DNA of 64,000 nucleotides from Lacinutrix sp. WUR7 (GCF_016864015.1 NZ_CP045067.1:3544001-3608000); one strand, 5' to 3'. Shown: positions 1 to 9,660, counted from the stretch's first letter. Notes: generated by a model not told the origin, from the letters alone. Translations and numbers: made by a program.

Positions 1-368
1 GAATAACGGTAATTACACGAAAAGCGTATGGTGGTGCATATGATGTGATGAATTCAAAACATATTGGTAGTGATATGAATTTTGCTTGGCCAAGTGCTGA
101 GATTGCCGTTATGGGAGCAAAAGGAGCTGCTGAAATTATATTCAAAAAGGAAATTAATGCTGCGGAAGATAAAGACGCCAAATGGAAAGAAAAAGAAGCA
201 GAATATGCCGAATTATTTGCAAATCCGTATAGTGCAGCAGAACGAGGTTTTATTGACGAAGTAATACTTCCTAAGGATACCAGACGAAAGCTTATTAAAG
301 CGTTTGCAATGCTAGAAAACAAAGAGGTTGTAAGACCAAAACGCAAGCATGGTAATATTCCGTTGTAA
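1..368 (+). CDS. Acyl-CoA carboxylase beta subunit, C-terminal part (cut by window edge)
   Basis: This is the 3' end of a biotin-dependent acyl-CoA carboxylase carboxyltransferase subunit (propionyl-CoA or methylmalonyl-CoA decarboxylase type). The frame is open from base 3, so the ATG at 45 is internal. About 121 residues remain. They carry the family hallmarks RKAYGGAY, then a [20 protein letters not shown] stretch, a short charged helix, and the [15 protein letters not shown] segment followed by a basic tail ending in HGNIPL. Those segments belong to the carboxyltransferase C-terminal domain that transfers carboxyl from biotin to propionyl-CoA. It ends 28 bases before the next gene on the same strand. 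If it is a propionyl-CoA carboxylase it would handle the product of the PrpE-like enzyme at 48883-50778, but that link is inference. Substrate cannot be fixed from the fragment. Confidence 0.9.
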   Translation, partial: ITVITRKAYGGAYDVMNSKHIGSDMNFAWPSAEIAVMGAKGAAEIIFKKEINAAEDKDAKWKEKEAEYAELFANPYSAAERGFIDEVILPKDTRRKLIKAFAMLENKEVVRPKRKHGNIPL

Positions 369-396
369 AATTGATTTAATTTAGACACCTTAATTC

Positions 397-1383
397 ATGA
401 CCTACGCTCCTGCTATTAGCAGTATAATTTCACCGGAATATCTTTCCGAATTTGTAAAACAAAAATATAACGTAGATGCTGCCACAACATGTAGCATTAT
501 AAAAACTGGAGTTAATCACACGTATTTAATTTCAGAGCCAAATAAAAAATATGTTTTAAGAGTCTATTTCTTAGATTGGAGAACTCGCAATGAAATTGAA
601 GAAGAGTTACAATTACTAGACTACTTAAAGTTACATGGTGTTTCCGTATCCATTCCTATAAAAGATAAAAACGATACTTATATTCAAAGTATAGATGCCT
701 TTGAAGGCAAGCGTTATGGGGTTCTTTTTTCTTTTGCAGAAGGCGAATCGATACGAAACCCTTCCAAAGAAATTTGCTACAAACTAGGTAAAACTATGGC
801 TAAGTTTCATGAACTCACCTTAAATAAATCGATCAACAGAATGGATTACAATGCAAAAACACTGGTCCATGAATCTTATGAAGCGGCTACCAAATTCTTT
901 AATAAAGATTCGGAAGAAATGCAATATTATAAGCGCGCAAATGCAAAACTGACTTCTGAATTTGCAAAGGCAGATACTAAAGCATTAAGAAGTGGCACTG
1001 TTCATTTAGATTTCTGGTATGAAAACATGAAAGTGAAGAATGCATCAGAAATCACTATTTTTGATTTTGATAATTGTGGTAATGGTTGGCTGTTTTTAGA
1101 TATTTCGTATACTTTGATGATTCTTTTTAGAAACGAACCTGACAAAGCTTCTTTTAAAGCGAAACAAACAAGTTTCTACGAAGGTTATGAATCTATAACT
1201 ACTCTTTCACAAGAAGAAAAAAGATTAATCCCTTTTGGAGGCTTGGCTATTTGGCTGCATTACAATGGCATTCATATAAAACGTTTTAATGACTTTGCCA
1301 ACCCGTTTTTAAGTGAAGAATTCTTAAAATATTGGATACATACTGTAAAACAATGGATGGCATTTAATAACCTAGAAATTTAA
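397..1383 (+). CDS. APH-family (aminoglycoside phosphotransferase-like) kinase
   Basis: A 328-residue cytoplasmic kinase of the protein-kinase-like APH fold. The catalytic loop reads HLDFWYEN (D205, N210) in place of the classical HGDxxxxN, and the metal-binding Asp lies in IFDFDNCG (D223). The N-terminal lobe carries the nucleotide-site strand YVLRVYF (around residues 52-58). The length fits homoserine-kinase-type and SrkA-like APH proteins. These phosphorylate small hydroxyl compounds or protein Ser/Thr, so the substrate is open. It follows the carboxylase fragment by 28 bases in the same direction and could be cotranscribed. No signal peptide or membrane segment is visible. A true aminoglycoside-resistance role is unlikely given the chromosomal, non-mobile context. 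Confidence 0.75.
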   Translation: MTYAPAISSIISPEYLSEFVKQKYNVDAATTCSIIKTGVNHTYLISEPNKKYVLRVYFLDWRTRNEIEEELQLLDYLKLHGVSVSIPIKDKNDTYIQSIDAFEGKRYGVLFSFAEGESIRNPSKEICYKLGKTMAKFHELTLNKSINRMDYNAKTLVHESYEAATKFFNKDSEEMQYYKRANAKLTSEFAKADTKALRSGTVHLDFWYENMKVKNASEITIFDFDNCGNGWLFLDISYTLMILFRNEPDKASFKAKQTSFYEGYESITTLSQEEKRLIPFGGLAIWLHYNGIHIKRFNDFANPFLSEEFLKYWIHTVKQWMAFNNLEI

Positions 1384-1578
1384 AGAGACCTTGCCTGATA
1401 AACGAATTATTTTAAAAAAATGGGACCAAAAATCTCCCCTTAGAACACTTCTTTCTATATCCTTTTAAAATTTTAACACACTTTAAAGATCCAAACTAGT
1501 AAAAAGCATCGTATTTACTAAGTACCATCCTTACAATCAAAGCCTAAAATTTAACACTTTAGTATTGCGTTAATTAAA

Positions 1579-1586
1579 TATCTTTG
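1579..1586 (+). promoter_or_regulatory. Flavobacterial -7 box (TATCTTTG)
   Basis: TATCTTTG matches the Bacteroidetes TAnnTTTG -7 element and lies 30 bases before the ATG at 1617. A longer reading frame opens with a TTG inside this box, so the box argues that the real start is 1617. No good TTG -33 element at about 19 bases upstream is seen. Confidence 0.55.
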
Positions 1587-1616
1587 ACTATATTTTTAAA
1601 ACATTTAAAAAATCAA

Positions 1617-2537
1617 ATGAAAACAAAATTGTTTATTGTGTTATTTCTAGGTCTTAACCTATTCATTAATGGACAAAACGGATTACCTATTCAAGTAGAT
1701 GATTCGAAAATAATGCCGTTAACAACGCTTAAAAGTTCTTATTTACAAGAAAATTTAGAAAACCAGTTAAATGCAAATCCAAGTTGGAAAAAACTAATTG
1801 CACAAAATAAAATGTCTGTTGGTATTGTCGATTTAAGCAATCCTGATCAAGTACGATATGCAAGTGTGAATGGTGAATATATGATGTATGCAGCGAGCTT
1901 ACCTAAAATTGCTGTTTTATTAACTGCTATGGATGCTATTGACAGAGGAGAATTAAAAGAAACTACCGAAGTTAAAAATGATATGCGTTTAATGATTGGA
2001 AAATCTAACAATGCAGCTGCTACACGCATGATAAATAGAGTTGGATATGAAAAAATTGAATCTGTAATGACAGATCCTAAATACATGTTTTATGACGAAG
2101 ATTGTGGTGGTGGTTTATGGTGTGGAAAACGCTATGGAGGTGGTGGAGACACCAATAGAGAACCTTTAAAAAACCTAAGTCATGCCGCAACCGTAGATCA
2201 AGTTTGTCGTTATTACTATTTATTAGCACATGGTAAATTGGTAAATAATAACCGTTCAAAACAAATGTTGGACATTATGGGTACTCCTGATTTACATCAT
2301 AAATTTGTAAATGCTATTGAAAAAATTGCACCACAAGCACAGTTATTTAGAAAATCAGGTTCTTGGAGAACGTACCATTCGGATTCTATTTTAGTTTGGG
2401 GAAATGATCCTAACAGACGCTATATATTAGTAGCATTAATTGATGATGCGAATGGCGAACAAATTATTAGAAGTTTAGTACACCCAATTGAAAACGCTTT
2501 AAAGAAAAATACAACAACAAAGCTCGTTTACAACTAA
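1617..2537 (+). CDS. Secreted serine hydrolase, class A beta-lactamase-like
   Basis: A 306-residue exported protein of the penicillin-recognising serine hydrolase fold (Beta-lactamase2 type). Counting from the ATG at 1617, residues 1-20 are a signal peptide (KTKLF...INGQ). The active-site motifs are in the right order: S94-L-P-K97 (SxxK), S130-N-N132 (SxN) and K246-S-G248 (KTG equivalent). A glycine-rich cysteine-containing loop (around 163-178) sits between the last two. The ATG at 1617 is preferred over an upstream TTG because that TTG lies inside a -7 promoter box and the signal peptide begins cleanly at 1617. It may be a beta-lactamase, a DD-peptidase or an unrelated amidase; a classical omega-loop ExxLN is not evident, so resistance should not be assumed. 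A paralogue of similar logic lies at 5484-6743 on the other side of the transporter. Confidence 0.8.
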   Translation: MKTKLFIVLFLGLNLFINGQNGLPIQVDDSKIMPLTTLKSSYLQENLENQLNANPSWKKLIAQNKMSVGIVDLSNPDQVRYASVNGEYMMYAASLPKIAVLLTAMDAIDRGELKETTEVKNDMRLMIGKSNNAAATRMINRVGYEKIESVMTDPKYMFYDEDCGGGLWCGKRYGGGGDTNREPLKNLSHAATVDQVCRYYYLLAHGKLVNNNRSKQMLDIMGTPDLHHKFVNAIEKIAPQAQLFRKSGSWRTYHSDSILVWGNDPNRRYILVALIDDANGEQIIRSLVHPIENALKKNTTTKLVYN

Positions 2538-2621
2538 TAGCTTTTATTCGTTTTATATAAATAGTTAATATGTATTCCTATTATTTCCTTTTAAGGATTA
2601 ATAACTAGAATAAATATTAAC

Positions 2622-2629
2622 TATTTTTG
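2622..2629 (+). promoter_or_regulatory. Flavobacterial -7 box (TATTTTTG) before the NTT-HEAT gene
   Basis: TATTTTTG fits TAnnTTTG and lies 33 bases before the ATG at 2663. No TTG at the ideal -33 distance, so strength is uncertain. It suggests the transporter gene has its own promoter rather than depending only on read-through from the hydrolase gene. Confidence 0.5.
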
Positions 2630-2662
2630 CTTGGTATAAATTTCATACAATAAAATCCCAGC

Positions 2663-5494
2663 ATGCCCATAATTAGTATTATTAAGCGCTATATTTTAAA
2701 AGTTTTTGATTTAAAAGAAGAGGAGTTAAAAAAAACACTTCTTCTTCAGTTTAATATTTTCATATTAATTACTACATTATTAATTGTTAAGCCTACAATT
2801 AATTCCCTTTTTCTATCCGAATTAACTTCAGATGCATTACCATTAGGCTATGTTTTTACTGCTATCATGGCCATAATAGGTTCTTATTTTTATGATAAAG
2901 CATTAGAGAAATATGCCTTAAATATTATTATTGACAGAACATTAATTGGTTCTATAATATCATTAATAATATTTGGTGTTGGTTTAAACTTGAACCTAAT
3001 TACTGGATTTTTACTATATATACCATACATTTGGGTTGCCATATTTGGGTTACTAACTGCTTCCCAATTTTGGATTTTAGCCAACCTAGTATATAATTTT
3101 AGAGAAGCAAAACGCGTGTTTGGTTTTATTGGTGCTGGAGCAATAGCAGGTGGTATCTTTGGTGGCTACTTAACCTCTTTACTTACTAATTTTATAAATA
3201 CCGAAGATTTACTTTTTGTTGCTGCTTTATTATTAACCATATGTATTGTAATCACTAGATTTATTTGGAAAACAGAAGTTATTGAACTAACTCCTTTTCA
3301 AGTATCTTTTAGAAGTAATCCAAAAGGAGATTCGCCTTTCAAACTAATAAAGCAATCCAAGCTTTTAAGTTTAATAGCCTTAGTTATTGGTATTAGTGTT
3401 TTAGTGGCAAAGTTAGTAGACTATCAATATAGTGATTATGCTTCTCGTTTAATAGATGATCAAGATGCCCTTACCTCCTTTTTCGGATTTTGGCTATCTA
3501 CTTTAAGTGTTATTTCCTTAATTATTCAATTATTCTTAACGAAACGTATTGTAGGAACTTTTGGTGTCGGAAAATCACTACTATGGTTGCCTTCGGGAAT
3601 CTTAATTGGTTCCATTCTATTACTTATAATTCCACAATTATGGGTTATTGTATTTATTAAAATTGTAGATGGTAGTTTAAAACAATCTATTAATAAGGCA
3701 TCTACAGAACTGTTATCTATACCCATACCTATAGACATTAAAAAGAAAACAAAAACCTTCACAGATGTTGTTGTAGATAGTATTGCAACCGGAATTGCTG
3801 GTTTTATTTTAATTTTCTTTATTAACGGATTAGATATCTCTTCTACCTATATCAGTATCATTATTATTGTTTTAATACTTGTTTGGCTCACGTTTATTTA
3901 TTTTTTAAGAAAAGAATATATAACTGCTTTTAAAGATTTACTAGAAATATCTGGGCATAAAAAAGATAAACATGTCAAGGAAGAAATTAAAGTTACCTCG
4001 ATTATAGATTCGGTAAAAAGAGTATTTCATACGGGAACCGAAAATCAGATTATTAATATGCTTACCAAAACGTTGGAAGAAAAAGACGAACGTTTTTTTA
4101 ATGGCATAAAAAATCTATTGAACCACCCTTCTTCTCGAGTAAAAGCTTTAGCTCTTGAAAACTTATACTTTCTAAAAACCGAAAACTTGTCCTTACAAAT
4201 TGAAAACATGGTACAAGACAAAGACCAACATGTTACTACTTCGGCTTTTCGATATTTATTAAAAAACTATCAGCAAAATACCATCGTTTTATTTGAAAAA
4301 TATATCAATAGCGAAGATAATACGATTAGTAACGCAGCATTATTAGGTTTATCCTTAGAGTTAAGAAATAATCAATTACTGCAAAACAAATTCAATTTAG
4401 AGCAAAAAATAGAAGATGCACTTACTAAATATTTAGAATTACAAAATGAAGAATTTAAAAGCAATACCATAAAAACTATTTTAGAAAGTATAGGTAATGC
4501 CAAATTAACCACGTATTATAATGTGATTAAAACCCAATTGCTTTCCAAAGATATTGAAATAGTAAAAACAGCCATACGTAGTGCTTCCAAAACCTTAGAT
4601 TCTGATTTTTTAGATTTAATAATTGCACATTTATCGGTAAAAGAAACGAGATATATTGCCGTAGATGCTTTATATGCTTATAACGAACCTGTTATTGATA
4701 TTTTATATCATAAAATAATAACAGAAACTATTGACTTTGAAGATGCAGCCTTTGCCATATTAGTAGTTGAAAAATTTAAATCTCAGAAAGCAATCAATAC
4801 CTTAATTAAGTTAACCAATGACACTGAACATACGGTAAAAGTGGAAGCTATTGAAGCATTGAAACGCTTAAAATGGAAATACCCAAACTTAAAAATTAAA
4901 GATCGATTTATTGTCGATAAAATATTAGACGAATGTCAATTATATCAAAACACCTTAGCTGTAATACACACACAAATTGTAATTCAATATAAAAAGAAAG
5001 CTGGAGCTACAGAATCTAAAGATGAAAACGAAGCAAGAAACGGATTAATACACGTTTTAGAACATCGTTTAGATAGACAATTACAAAGAATTTTTAGCTT
5101 TTTAGGAATAAAATATCCTCCTAATGATGTGGATCCTATTCTAAATAGAATTATCAATGGTAAGGAAGAGCAACGCATTCATGCGATAGAGTTTTTAGAT
5201 AATATACTAAATAACCAACTTAAAAAAGAGTTGATTCCGGTCGCGGAATCTGTTTTACTAGACTCCAATTCGGAAGAGAAAATTAAGAAATTAAATCTTA
5301 AGGTTTTAAGCGAATTAGAATGCTATCATGAATTATTAAAAAGGAAAGATGTAAAATTAAAATTTGCAGTACTCTATCTTATTGAAAAATCGAATACTGC
5401 AAATTACAAACCGGTTCTAGAAATGATTCTAATTAATGAAACCAATAAAAAAATTAGAGCAAACACGGAAGCTCTTTTGCAAACTATTTCTTAA
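2663..5494 (+). CDS. NTT-type nucleotide transporter fused to HEAT repeats
   Basis: A 943-residue inner-membrane protein in two parts. Residues about 30-415 form roughly a dozen hydrophobic segments and resemble the ATP/ADP antiporter (NTT, TlcC-like) superfamily, a relative of MFS carriers. Residues about 445-943 are soluble helix-turn-helix units typical of HEAT repeats (for example the segments around HPSSRVKALALENLYFLK and DTEHTVKVEAIEALKRLK). NTT carriers exchange nucleotides across membranes. In free-living bacteria NTT-HEAT fusions are known, but their substrate and direction are poorly defined. The gene overlaps the 3' end of the convergent serine hydrolase by 11 bases (5484-5494). 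It is flanked by two serine hydrolases and a secreted PEP-synthase-like protein, which hints at nucleotide use outside the cytoplasm. The fold call is good; substrate is inference. Confidence 0.75.
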   Translation: MPIISIIKRYILKVFDLKEEELKKTLLLQFNIFILITTLLIVKPTINSLFLSELTSDALPLGYVFTAIMAIIGSYFYDKALEKYALNIIIDRTLIGSIISLIIFGVGLNLNLITGFLLYIPYIWVAIFGLLTASQFWILANLVYNFREAKRVFGFIGAGAIAGGIFGGYLTSLLTNFINTEDLLFVAALLLTICIVITRFIWKTEVIELTPFQVSFRSNPKGDSPFKLIKQSKLLSLIALVIGISVLVAKLVDYQYSDYASRLIDDQDALTSFFGFWLSTLSVISLIIQLFLTKRIVGTFGVGKSLLWLPSGILIGSILLLIIPQLWVIVFIKIVDGSLKQSINKASTELLSIPIPIDIKKKTKTFTDVVVDSIATGIAGFILIFFINGLDISSTYISIIIIVLILVWLTFIYFLRKEYITAFKDLLEISGHKKDKHVKEEIKVTSIIDSVKRVFHTGTENQIINMLTKTLEEKDERFFNGIKNLLNHPSSRVKALALENLYFLKTENLSLQIENMVQDKDQHVTTSAFRYLLKNYQQNTIVLFEKYINSEDNTISNAALLGLSLELRNNQLLQNKFNLEQKIEDALTKYLELQNEEFKSNTIKTILESIGNAKLTTYYNVIKTQLLSKDIEIVKTAIRSASKTLDSDFLDLIIAHLSVKETRYIAVDALYAYNEPVIDILYHKIITETIDFEDAAFAILVVEKFKSQKAINTLIKLTNDTEHTVKVEAIEALKRLKWKYPNLKIKDRFIVDKILDECQLYQNTLAVIHTQIVIQYKKKAGATESKDENEARNGLIHVLEHRLDRQLQRIFSFLGIKYPPNDVDPILNRIINGKEEQRIHAIEFLDNILNNQLKKELIPVAESVLLDSNSEEKIKKLNLKVLSELECYHELLKRKDVKLKFAVLYLIEKSNTANYKPVLEMILINETNKKIRANTEALLQTIS

Positions 5495-6743
5495 TTAACT
5501 TATCAATATTTGCTGCTAAATACATATGGTCTGAAGCGGAGTTTTTTCGTAATACGTTGGTCATTAAAACTACTAGATAATTTGTGCCATCTGGATGTTC
5601 AACAATGGCAACGGAGTTCATAAAATTCTGAACATTCCCCTTATATTTTCCACATTCTTCCCCTTTACTTCTATCGCATTTATATAAACTACCAGATTTA
5701 AAATACACAGCTGCATCTTTTAATGCCGGAGATTGCGCATAACGAATTCGTCTATCTGTCATATATAATAATCGTTTCATTTCTAGGCTAGATTGCGCGT
5801 CTACAACATTACCTTGTTCTAATTGCACTAGAAATTTCATAATACCAAGTGGCGTACCAATACTTCCACCTTTATCGCCAACATAAGTATTTGCTCCTCT
5901 AGTAAAAAAGCTTCCTAAACGCCATTCGTCGGTTGTTATTCCTAAATCACGTAATGGTATATTAACCACGTCATTTCCTATATCTGTTAATACCTTTCTT
6001 TCGGTAGTTTTAAAATACGTTAATGCTTCTTCTTCGGTTAACTCTGGGTATTTCTCACCAAAAGCTTGCATTAATAATACTTCACGCCAAACTATACTTG
6101 CCGCACCATTATTACTAACAGAAACCATATGATCTGCCCATTCAAATAAGGAAAACGAATCGCTAGCAGTTACTTGTCGTTTTACTAATTTCTTAGTTTC
6201 TATATTATAAATAGGAATGGTATGCTCATCCGTTAAGCCCCAAACTCCAGAAGTAACAACTTTAGTTTTTAATAGCTGAATACGCTTATCAAAATCATCC
6301 GGATAAATTTTTGCTAGCTGATCAAATAAACCTATTAAAACTGCTAGTTTCCCGACACTTCCTGGTTGATAACCGTAAGTTTCGTTTCTATGTGCATATT
6401 TAATTTGATATAGGTTTGTAATATCTAAAATAGTTAAAGAATAACTTTTATCTAGTCCTCTAAATAAGTTGCTAATCTCTTGCTGAAAGGCAGGGCTTTC
6501 CTTAAAAAAACAATGTAAACTGTCGGATGCTTTTTCTCTTAAGTTTAATTTAATGTCTGCATACGATTTAAAAGCTCCTTCTGGCAAGGTAGATTTTTCT
6601 ACAATTTCGCCACTTTTAATTAGTTCTAATCGCTTTAAACGTTTTATTCCCGTGTACTCATAGCCATCAATAGGATATACCATTATTGTGGTAAAAGCAG
6701 AACTAACGCATATTACTAATAATACTAAAATTATTTTTTTCAT
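5484..6743 (-). CDS. Exported serine hydrolase, class A beta-lactamase-like, long form
   Basis: A 419-residue protein with an N-terminal signal or anchor (residues 1-20) and the serine-hydrolase motifs S129-V-G-K132 (SxxK), S210-N-N212 (SxN) and K349-S-G351 (KTG equivalent). It is about 110 residues longer than the hydrolase at 1617, mostly through an N-terminal extension (about 20-100) and a long insertion between SxN and KSG. A short cysteine-rich loop (KCDRSKGEECGKYKG, about 355-369) may form a disulfide, in keeping with export. It lies 10 bases downstream of the PEP-synthase-like gene on the same strand, so the two are probably one transcript. Its 3' end overlaps the NTT-HEAT gene by 11 bases. 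Target (peptidoglycan, beta-lactam or other amide) is unknown. Confidence 0.78.
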   Translation of the reverse strand: MKKIILVLLVICVSSAFTTIMVYPIDGYEYTGIKRLKRLELIKSGEIVEKSTLPEGAFKSYADIKLNLREKASDSLHCFFKESPAFQQEISNLFRGLDKSYSLTILDITNLYQIKYAHRNETYGYQPGSVGKLAVLIGLFDQLAKIYPDDFDKRIQLLKTKVVTSGVWGLTDEHTIPIYNIETKKLVKRQVTASDSFSLFEWADHMVSVSNNGAASIVWREVLLMQAFGEKYPELTEEEALTYFKTTERKVLTDIGNDVVNIPLRDLGITTDEWRLGSFFTRGANTYVGDKGGSIGTPLGIMKFLVQLEQGNVVDAQSSLEMKRLLYMTDRRIRYAQSPALKDAAVYFKSGSLYKCDRSKGEECGKYKGNVQNFMNSVAIVEHPDGTNYLVVLMTNVLRKNSASDHMYLAANIDKLIKK

Positions 6744-6753
6744 GTTTTATTTT

Positions 6754-9660
6754 TTATATTTTTTTTAAAAACGAAATCACTTTATTCGTATCAATAGTTG
6801 GTGTTATGGATTCTAAATACGAAGAACTTAATGCTTTCTTATTTTCTACAAAAGGTCTAATTTGAAACAACCATAATTTGTCATCCTTAAATCCTAACTC
6901 TACATCATAAGCTCCATCATAATCGGAGTTTGTTTCTTTTGGCATTCTTTCTCGTATTGTTTTTGCAAGCTGTTTAATATCCTGAAGGTTTTGCGTATTT
7001 AAAATAGGCTGAACAAAGTTCGCTGTCTTTTTAAGTGTCCCACCAGTTATTGGTAGACTATTATAAAAGCGCTCTCTAGAAGGTGCTAATAACTGATTGC
7101 CACCTGCATCTTTCAGTAAATACGTTTCTGCTGACTGTCCGTCTACCGCGCCACCTGCTCCTCTACTAAAAGCTATAGTTAAATCTTTATCGTTACCAGA
7201 AGTCAATCCTTTAGTAATTAAAACCCCTGAATAATCTACATCTACGCTAGGAATTACTAAAATAGAAGGGAATACATTTTCGGGATTTAATAAATATTTC
7301 TGTCTCCATTTAAAACTACGTTCTGTATAAGGAGAAGCCCAAACATCTTTTATACCTTCTAATATTTTGTTTTTATCGACCACATTGAATAAGGTTAGAT
7401 TTAAGCCTGCTCCTGTAAATTCTTTTAAATCTTCCATGTTAGTATCACTCCTTAAAAATACCGGAATTTCTCCTAAGCCTTTTCCTAACACCGATTTAAA
7501 ATCCTTTTCCATTTGTGATATAAAATCGGACTTTAAAGGCATTTTTTTAATGGCTGCACGTAAGATTTCTAGCTTACCTAATTGATAATACTCAATCTCT
7601 TCTTGAGCAATACCTTTGGCTTCCATTGCAGTTGCTTCTTGAAACATGGCAGTTAAAAATTGCCAATACGATTGGTTTTGTTCCGGCATTTCTTGATCCA
7701 TATGATCTCTAAATATTCCAAAAGGAATCACTAAACCTTCTACTACTTGCTCTGGGAACATTTTTTTAAGCTGTCCTAAATTGGCTGCTTTTGGTCCGCA
7801 AATCTTACCCGAATTACTAGCATCTACACTTCGTAGGTTTAAAACTTTGGTTTCATTTAAAACAATGTTTTCCACAGGGACTTCAATTTTTCCTTCTTTA
7901 CGTTCTTTTTTTGCAAATAAGGCGACTTCTTCCGCAGACATATCTTTCTCTGCTTTAATAATCACATTTCCATTATTAGAAACGGCATAAAATACTTTTT
8001 GCCCACTAAATGATTTTAAATTATCTAGGTTTTCATCAGATAATGCAGCATTTGGAATTCCCAAATTACGTGCTAATAACTGCACGTGCGACACCATATT
8101 CCCTTCGGAAACGGTTGCTATTCCAGCAATTGGTTTTAAATCTGCTGGCGGACGTTGAAACACATATATTTTATTAGAAGATACTTCAATAGCATCTGGA
8201 GATCCGGCAACAACCACTAATTCACCAAAAGCATAACCCGGATTTAAACCACGAATGGTACTCTGATTTGGAATGTTTAGTACTTTATTGGTTAACGACG
8301 ATTCTTTAGCTATAAATTCGCCTAATTCACCTACTGCCTTACCTAAATGTAAAGCAATAGAACCTCTAATTTTATCATCAATAAAACCATAAGCTAATGG
8401 TTCAAAATTGGTATAAATATCGACCTCGTTTTGGTAATTCGCTTTCACCATTCCAGAACTCCACTCTACCAAACTTCTTCCGTTTTGTAAAGTAGACGTT
8501 AAATCTCCAAGCGTTGCTTCATTAATAGTATTAGGAGATTTACTTAAGTTTAAAGATTCCCATTCGTGTAGTTCAATATAACCTGTTGCAGCTGTTGCCA
8601 TGCCCAAATAACATACTTTATCTACTAACTGCTCTAAGGTTTCCGCTTGCCAAAGTGGTGCGTTTTTTAAAATAACTTCTTCTAATTTAATAGAAACATC
8701 TAGCATTTGTAAACGTGCTAAAGGTCTTTTTTCAGATAACAGATTGGCTCTTAAGTTAACTAGTAATTCTGCAGTATCTTGAATGAGGTCTGCAACATTT
8801 GTTGTGGTATTATTTGCGAAAGCATAATCTTTAAAGGCTTCCCCAAAAGGCGTTGTTTTTAATAAGGTAGATTTTTGCTGTAACGAGATTAAATCTATTG
8901 GTTTAAAAAAAGTAGTCATAGTACCTACTAATTCCTCTAACACTTTAGTTTGACTACTAGATAGTTTCCCTGTATGCTTGGTTTTAAAAGCTTTCACTTT
9001 TTGAATATCCACAATTTCTGGTTGCGCATGTATTTTAACTCGTAAATCCATGAATGCAGGATACAAATCAGAAAGCACTTTAGACTGACTACGCATCAAT
9101 TGTGCTAGATTATCATCACCACTATGCGGAATATCACTTAAAGACTGTCTTATTAAATAATAATTATCTACCAACAGTTCATCTTTAGAAAGCAACCAAT
9201 TATAAAAATCGACTCCCCAAGCTTCTTCATCTTCCGATTGGATTGCACCTCTATAAAATTGGCTTTTTTGATTAATCCAACCAGCATCAACAGCTCTTAA
9301 ATATTTATCTATTTGGTATTGTTTTAATCTGGAATTATTATTATCCGCATCCCAAAATGCTTCGTTTTTTGTGTTCGTTAAAATCTGACCTAAAAAAACA
9401 TGATTGCTTTTCGCTAGTTTTTCAACTTCATCTTTATATCTAGCATGCTGATTTCCAGGCCCAATATTATCTGGACAAGGATCTTTTGGTTGTCTAATAC
9501 TTCCGTCTGTACAAAACCAACGAATGTCTTTATACGGACCACGAAGATCGTTTTTGTATAAGGAGATTTGCTCTTTTATCTTCTCTGAATCCAGCTTTTG
9601 TGCCATTAAGGAAGAAGAACATAAAAAAATACTAAAGCAAAATAGAAGTCTATTTTTCAT
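6754..9660 (-). CDS. Secreted PEP-synthase / pyruvate-phosphate-dikinase-like protein
   Basis: A 968-residue protein carrying PEP-utilising enzyme domains behind a signal peptide (residues 1-20, ending SSLMAQ). Residues 22 to about 470 are a helical region I do not recognise. Then follows a mobile phosphohistidine domain (about 475-570) with the His motif GNMVSHVQLLARNLGIPNA (putative catalytic H525). An ATP-grasp domain of the PPDK_N type comes next (about 615-940), with GPKAANLGQL, FLRSDTNMEDL and the C-terminal metal/ATP strand DVELGF...LWLFQIRP (919-936). The His domain comes before the ATP-grasp domain, the reverse of PEP synthase, and no C-terminal PEP/pyruvate TIM barrel is present. 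It therefore probably transfers phosphate to another acceptor, as in rifampin phosphotransferase or glucan water dikinase relatives. Export of an ATP-dependent enzyme is odd and fits the neighbouring nucleotide transporter. The gene begins the minus-strand pair with the hydrolase at 5484. Confidence 0.75.
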   Translation of the reverse strand: MKNRLLFCFSIFLCSSSLMAQKLDSEKIKEQISLYKNDLRGPYKDIRWFCTDGSIRQPKDPCPDNIGPGNQHARYKDEVEKLAKSNHVFLGQILTNTKNEAFWDADNNNSRLKQYQIDKYLRAVDAGWINQKSQFYRGAIQSEDEEAWGVDFYNWLLSKDELLVDNYYLIRQSLSDIPHSGDDNLAQLMRSQSKVLSDLYPAFMDLRVKIHAQPEIVDIQKVKAFKTKHTGKLSSSQTKVLEELVGTMTTFFKPIDLISLQQKSTLLKTTPFGEAFKDYAFANNTTTNVADLIQDTAELLVNLRANLLSEKRPLARLQMLDVSIKLEEVILKNAPLWQAETLEQLVDKVCYLGMATAATGYIELHEWESLNLSKSPNTINEATLGDLTSTLQNGRSLVEWSSGMVKANYQNEVDIYTNFEPLAYGFIDDKIRGSIALHLGKAVGELGEFIAKESSLTNKVLNIPNQSTIRGLNPGYAFGELVVVAGSPDAIEVSSNKIYVFQRPPADLKPIAGIATVSEGNMVSHVQLLARNLGIPNAALSDENLDNLKSFSGQKVFYAVSNNGNVIIKAEKDMSAEEVALFAKKERKEGKIEVPVENIVLNETKVLNLRSVDASNSGKICGPKAANLGQLKKMFPEQVVEGLVIPFGIFRDHMDQEMPEQNQSYWQFLTAMFQEATAMEAKGIAQEEIEYYQLGKLEILRAAIKKMPLKSDFISQMEKDFKSVLGKGLGEIPVFLRSDTNMEDLKEFTGAGLNLTLFNVVDKNKILEGIKDVWASPYTERSFKWRQKYLLNPENVFPSILVIPSVDVDYSGVLITKGLTSGNDKDLTIAFSRGAGGAVDGQSAETYLLKDAGGNQLLAPSRERFYNSLPITGGTLKKTANFVQPILNTQNLQDIKQLAKTIRERMPKETNSDYDGAYDVELGFKDDKLWLFQIRPFVENKKALSSSYLESITPTIDTNKVISFLKKI

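Noticed and set aside
1584-1616. Upstream TTG start for the first serine hydrolase
   Set aside because: The TTG lies in the -7 promoter box and would put eleven extra residues before a normal signal peptide.
1617-2537. Beta-lactam resistance gene
   Set aside because: The SxxK/SxN/KTG set defines the fold but not resistance; no clear omega-loop glutamate motif and no mobile or resistance context.
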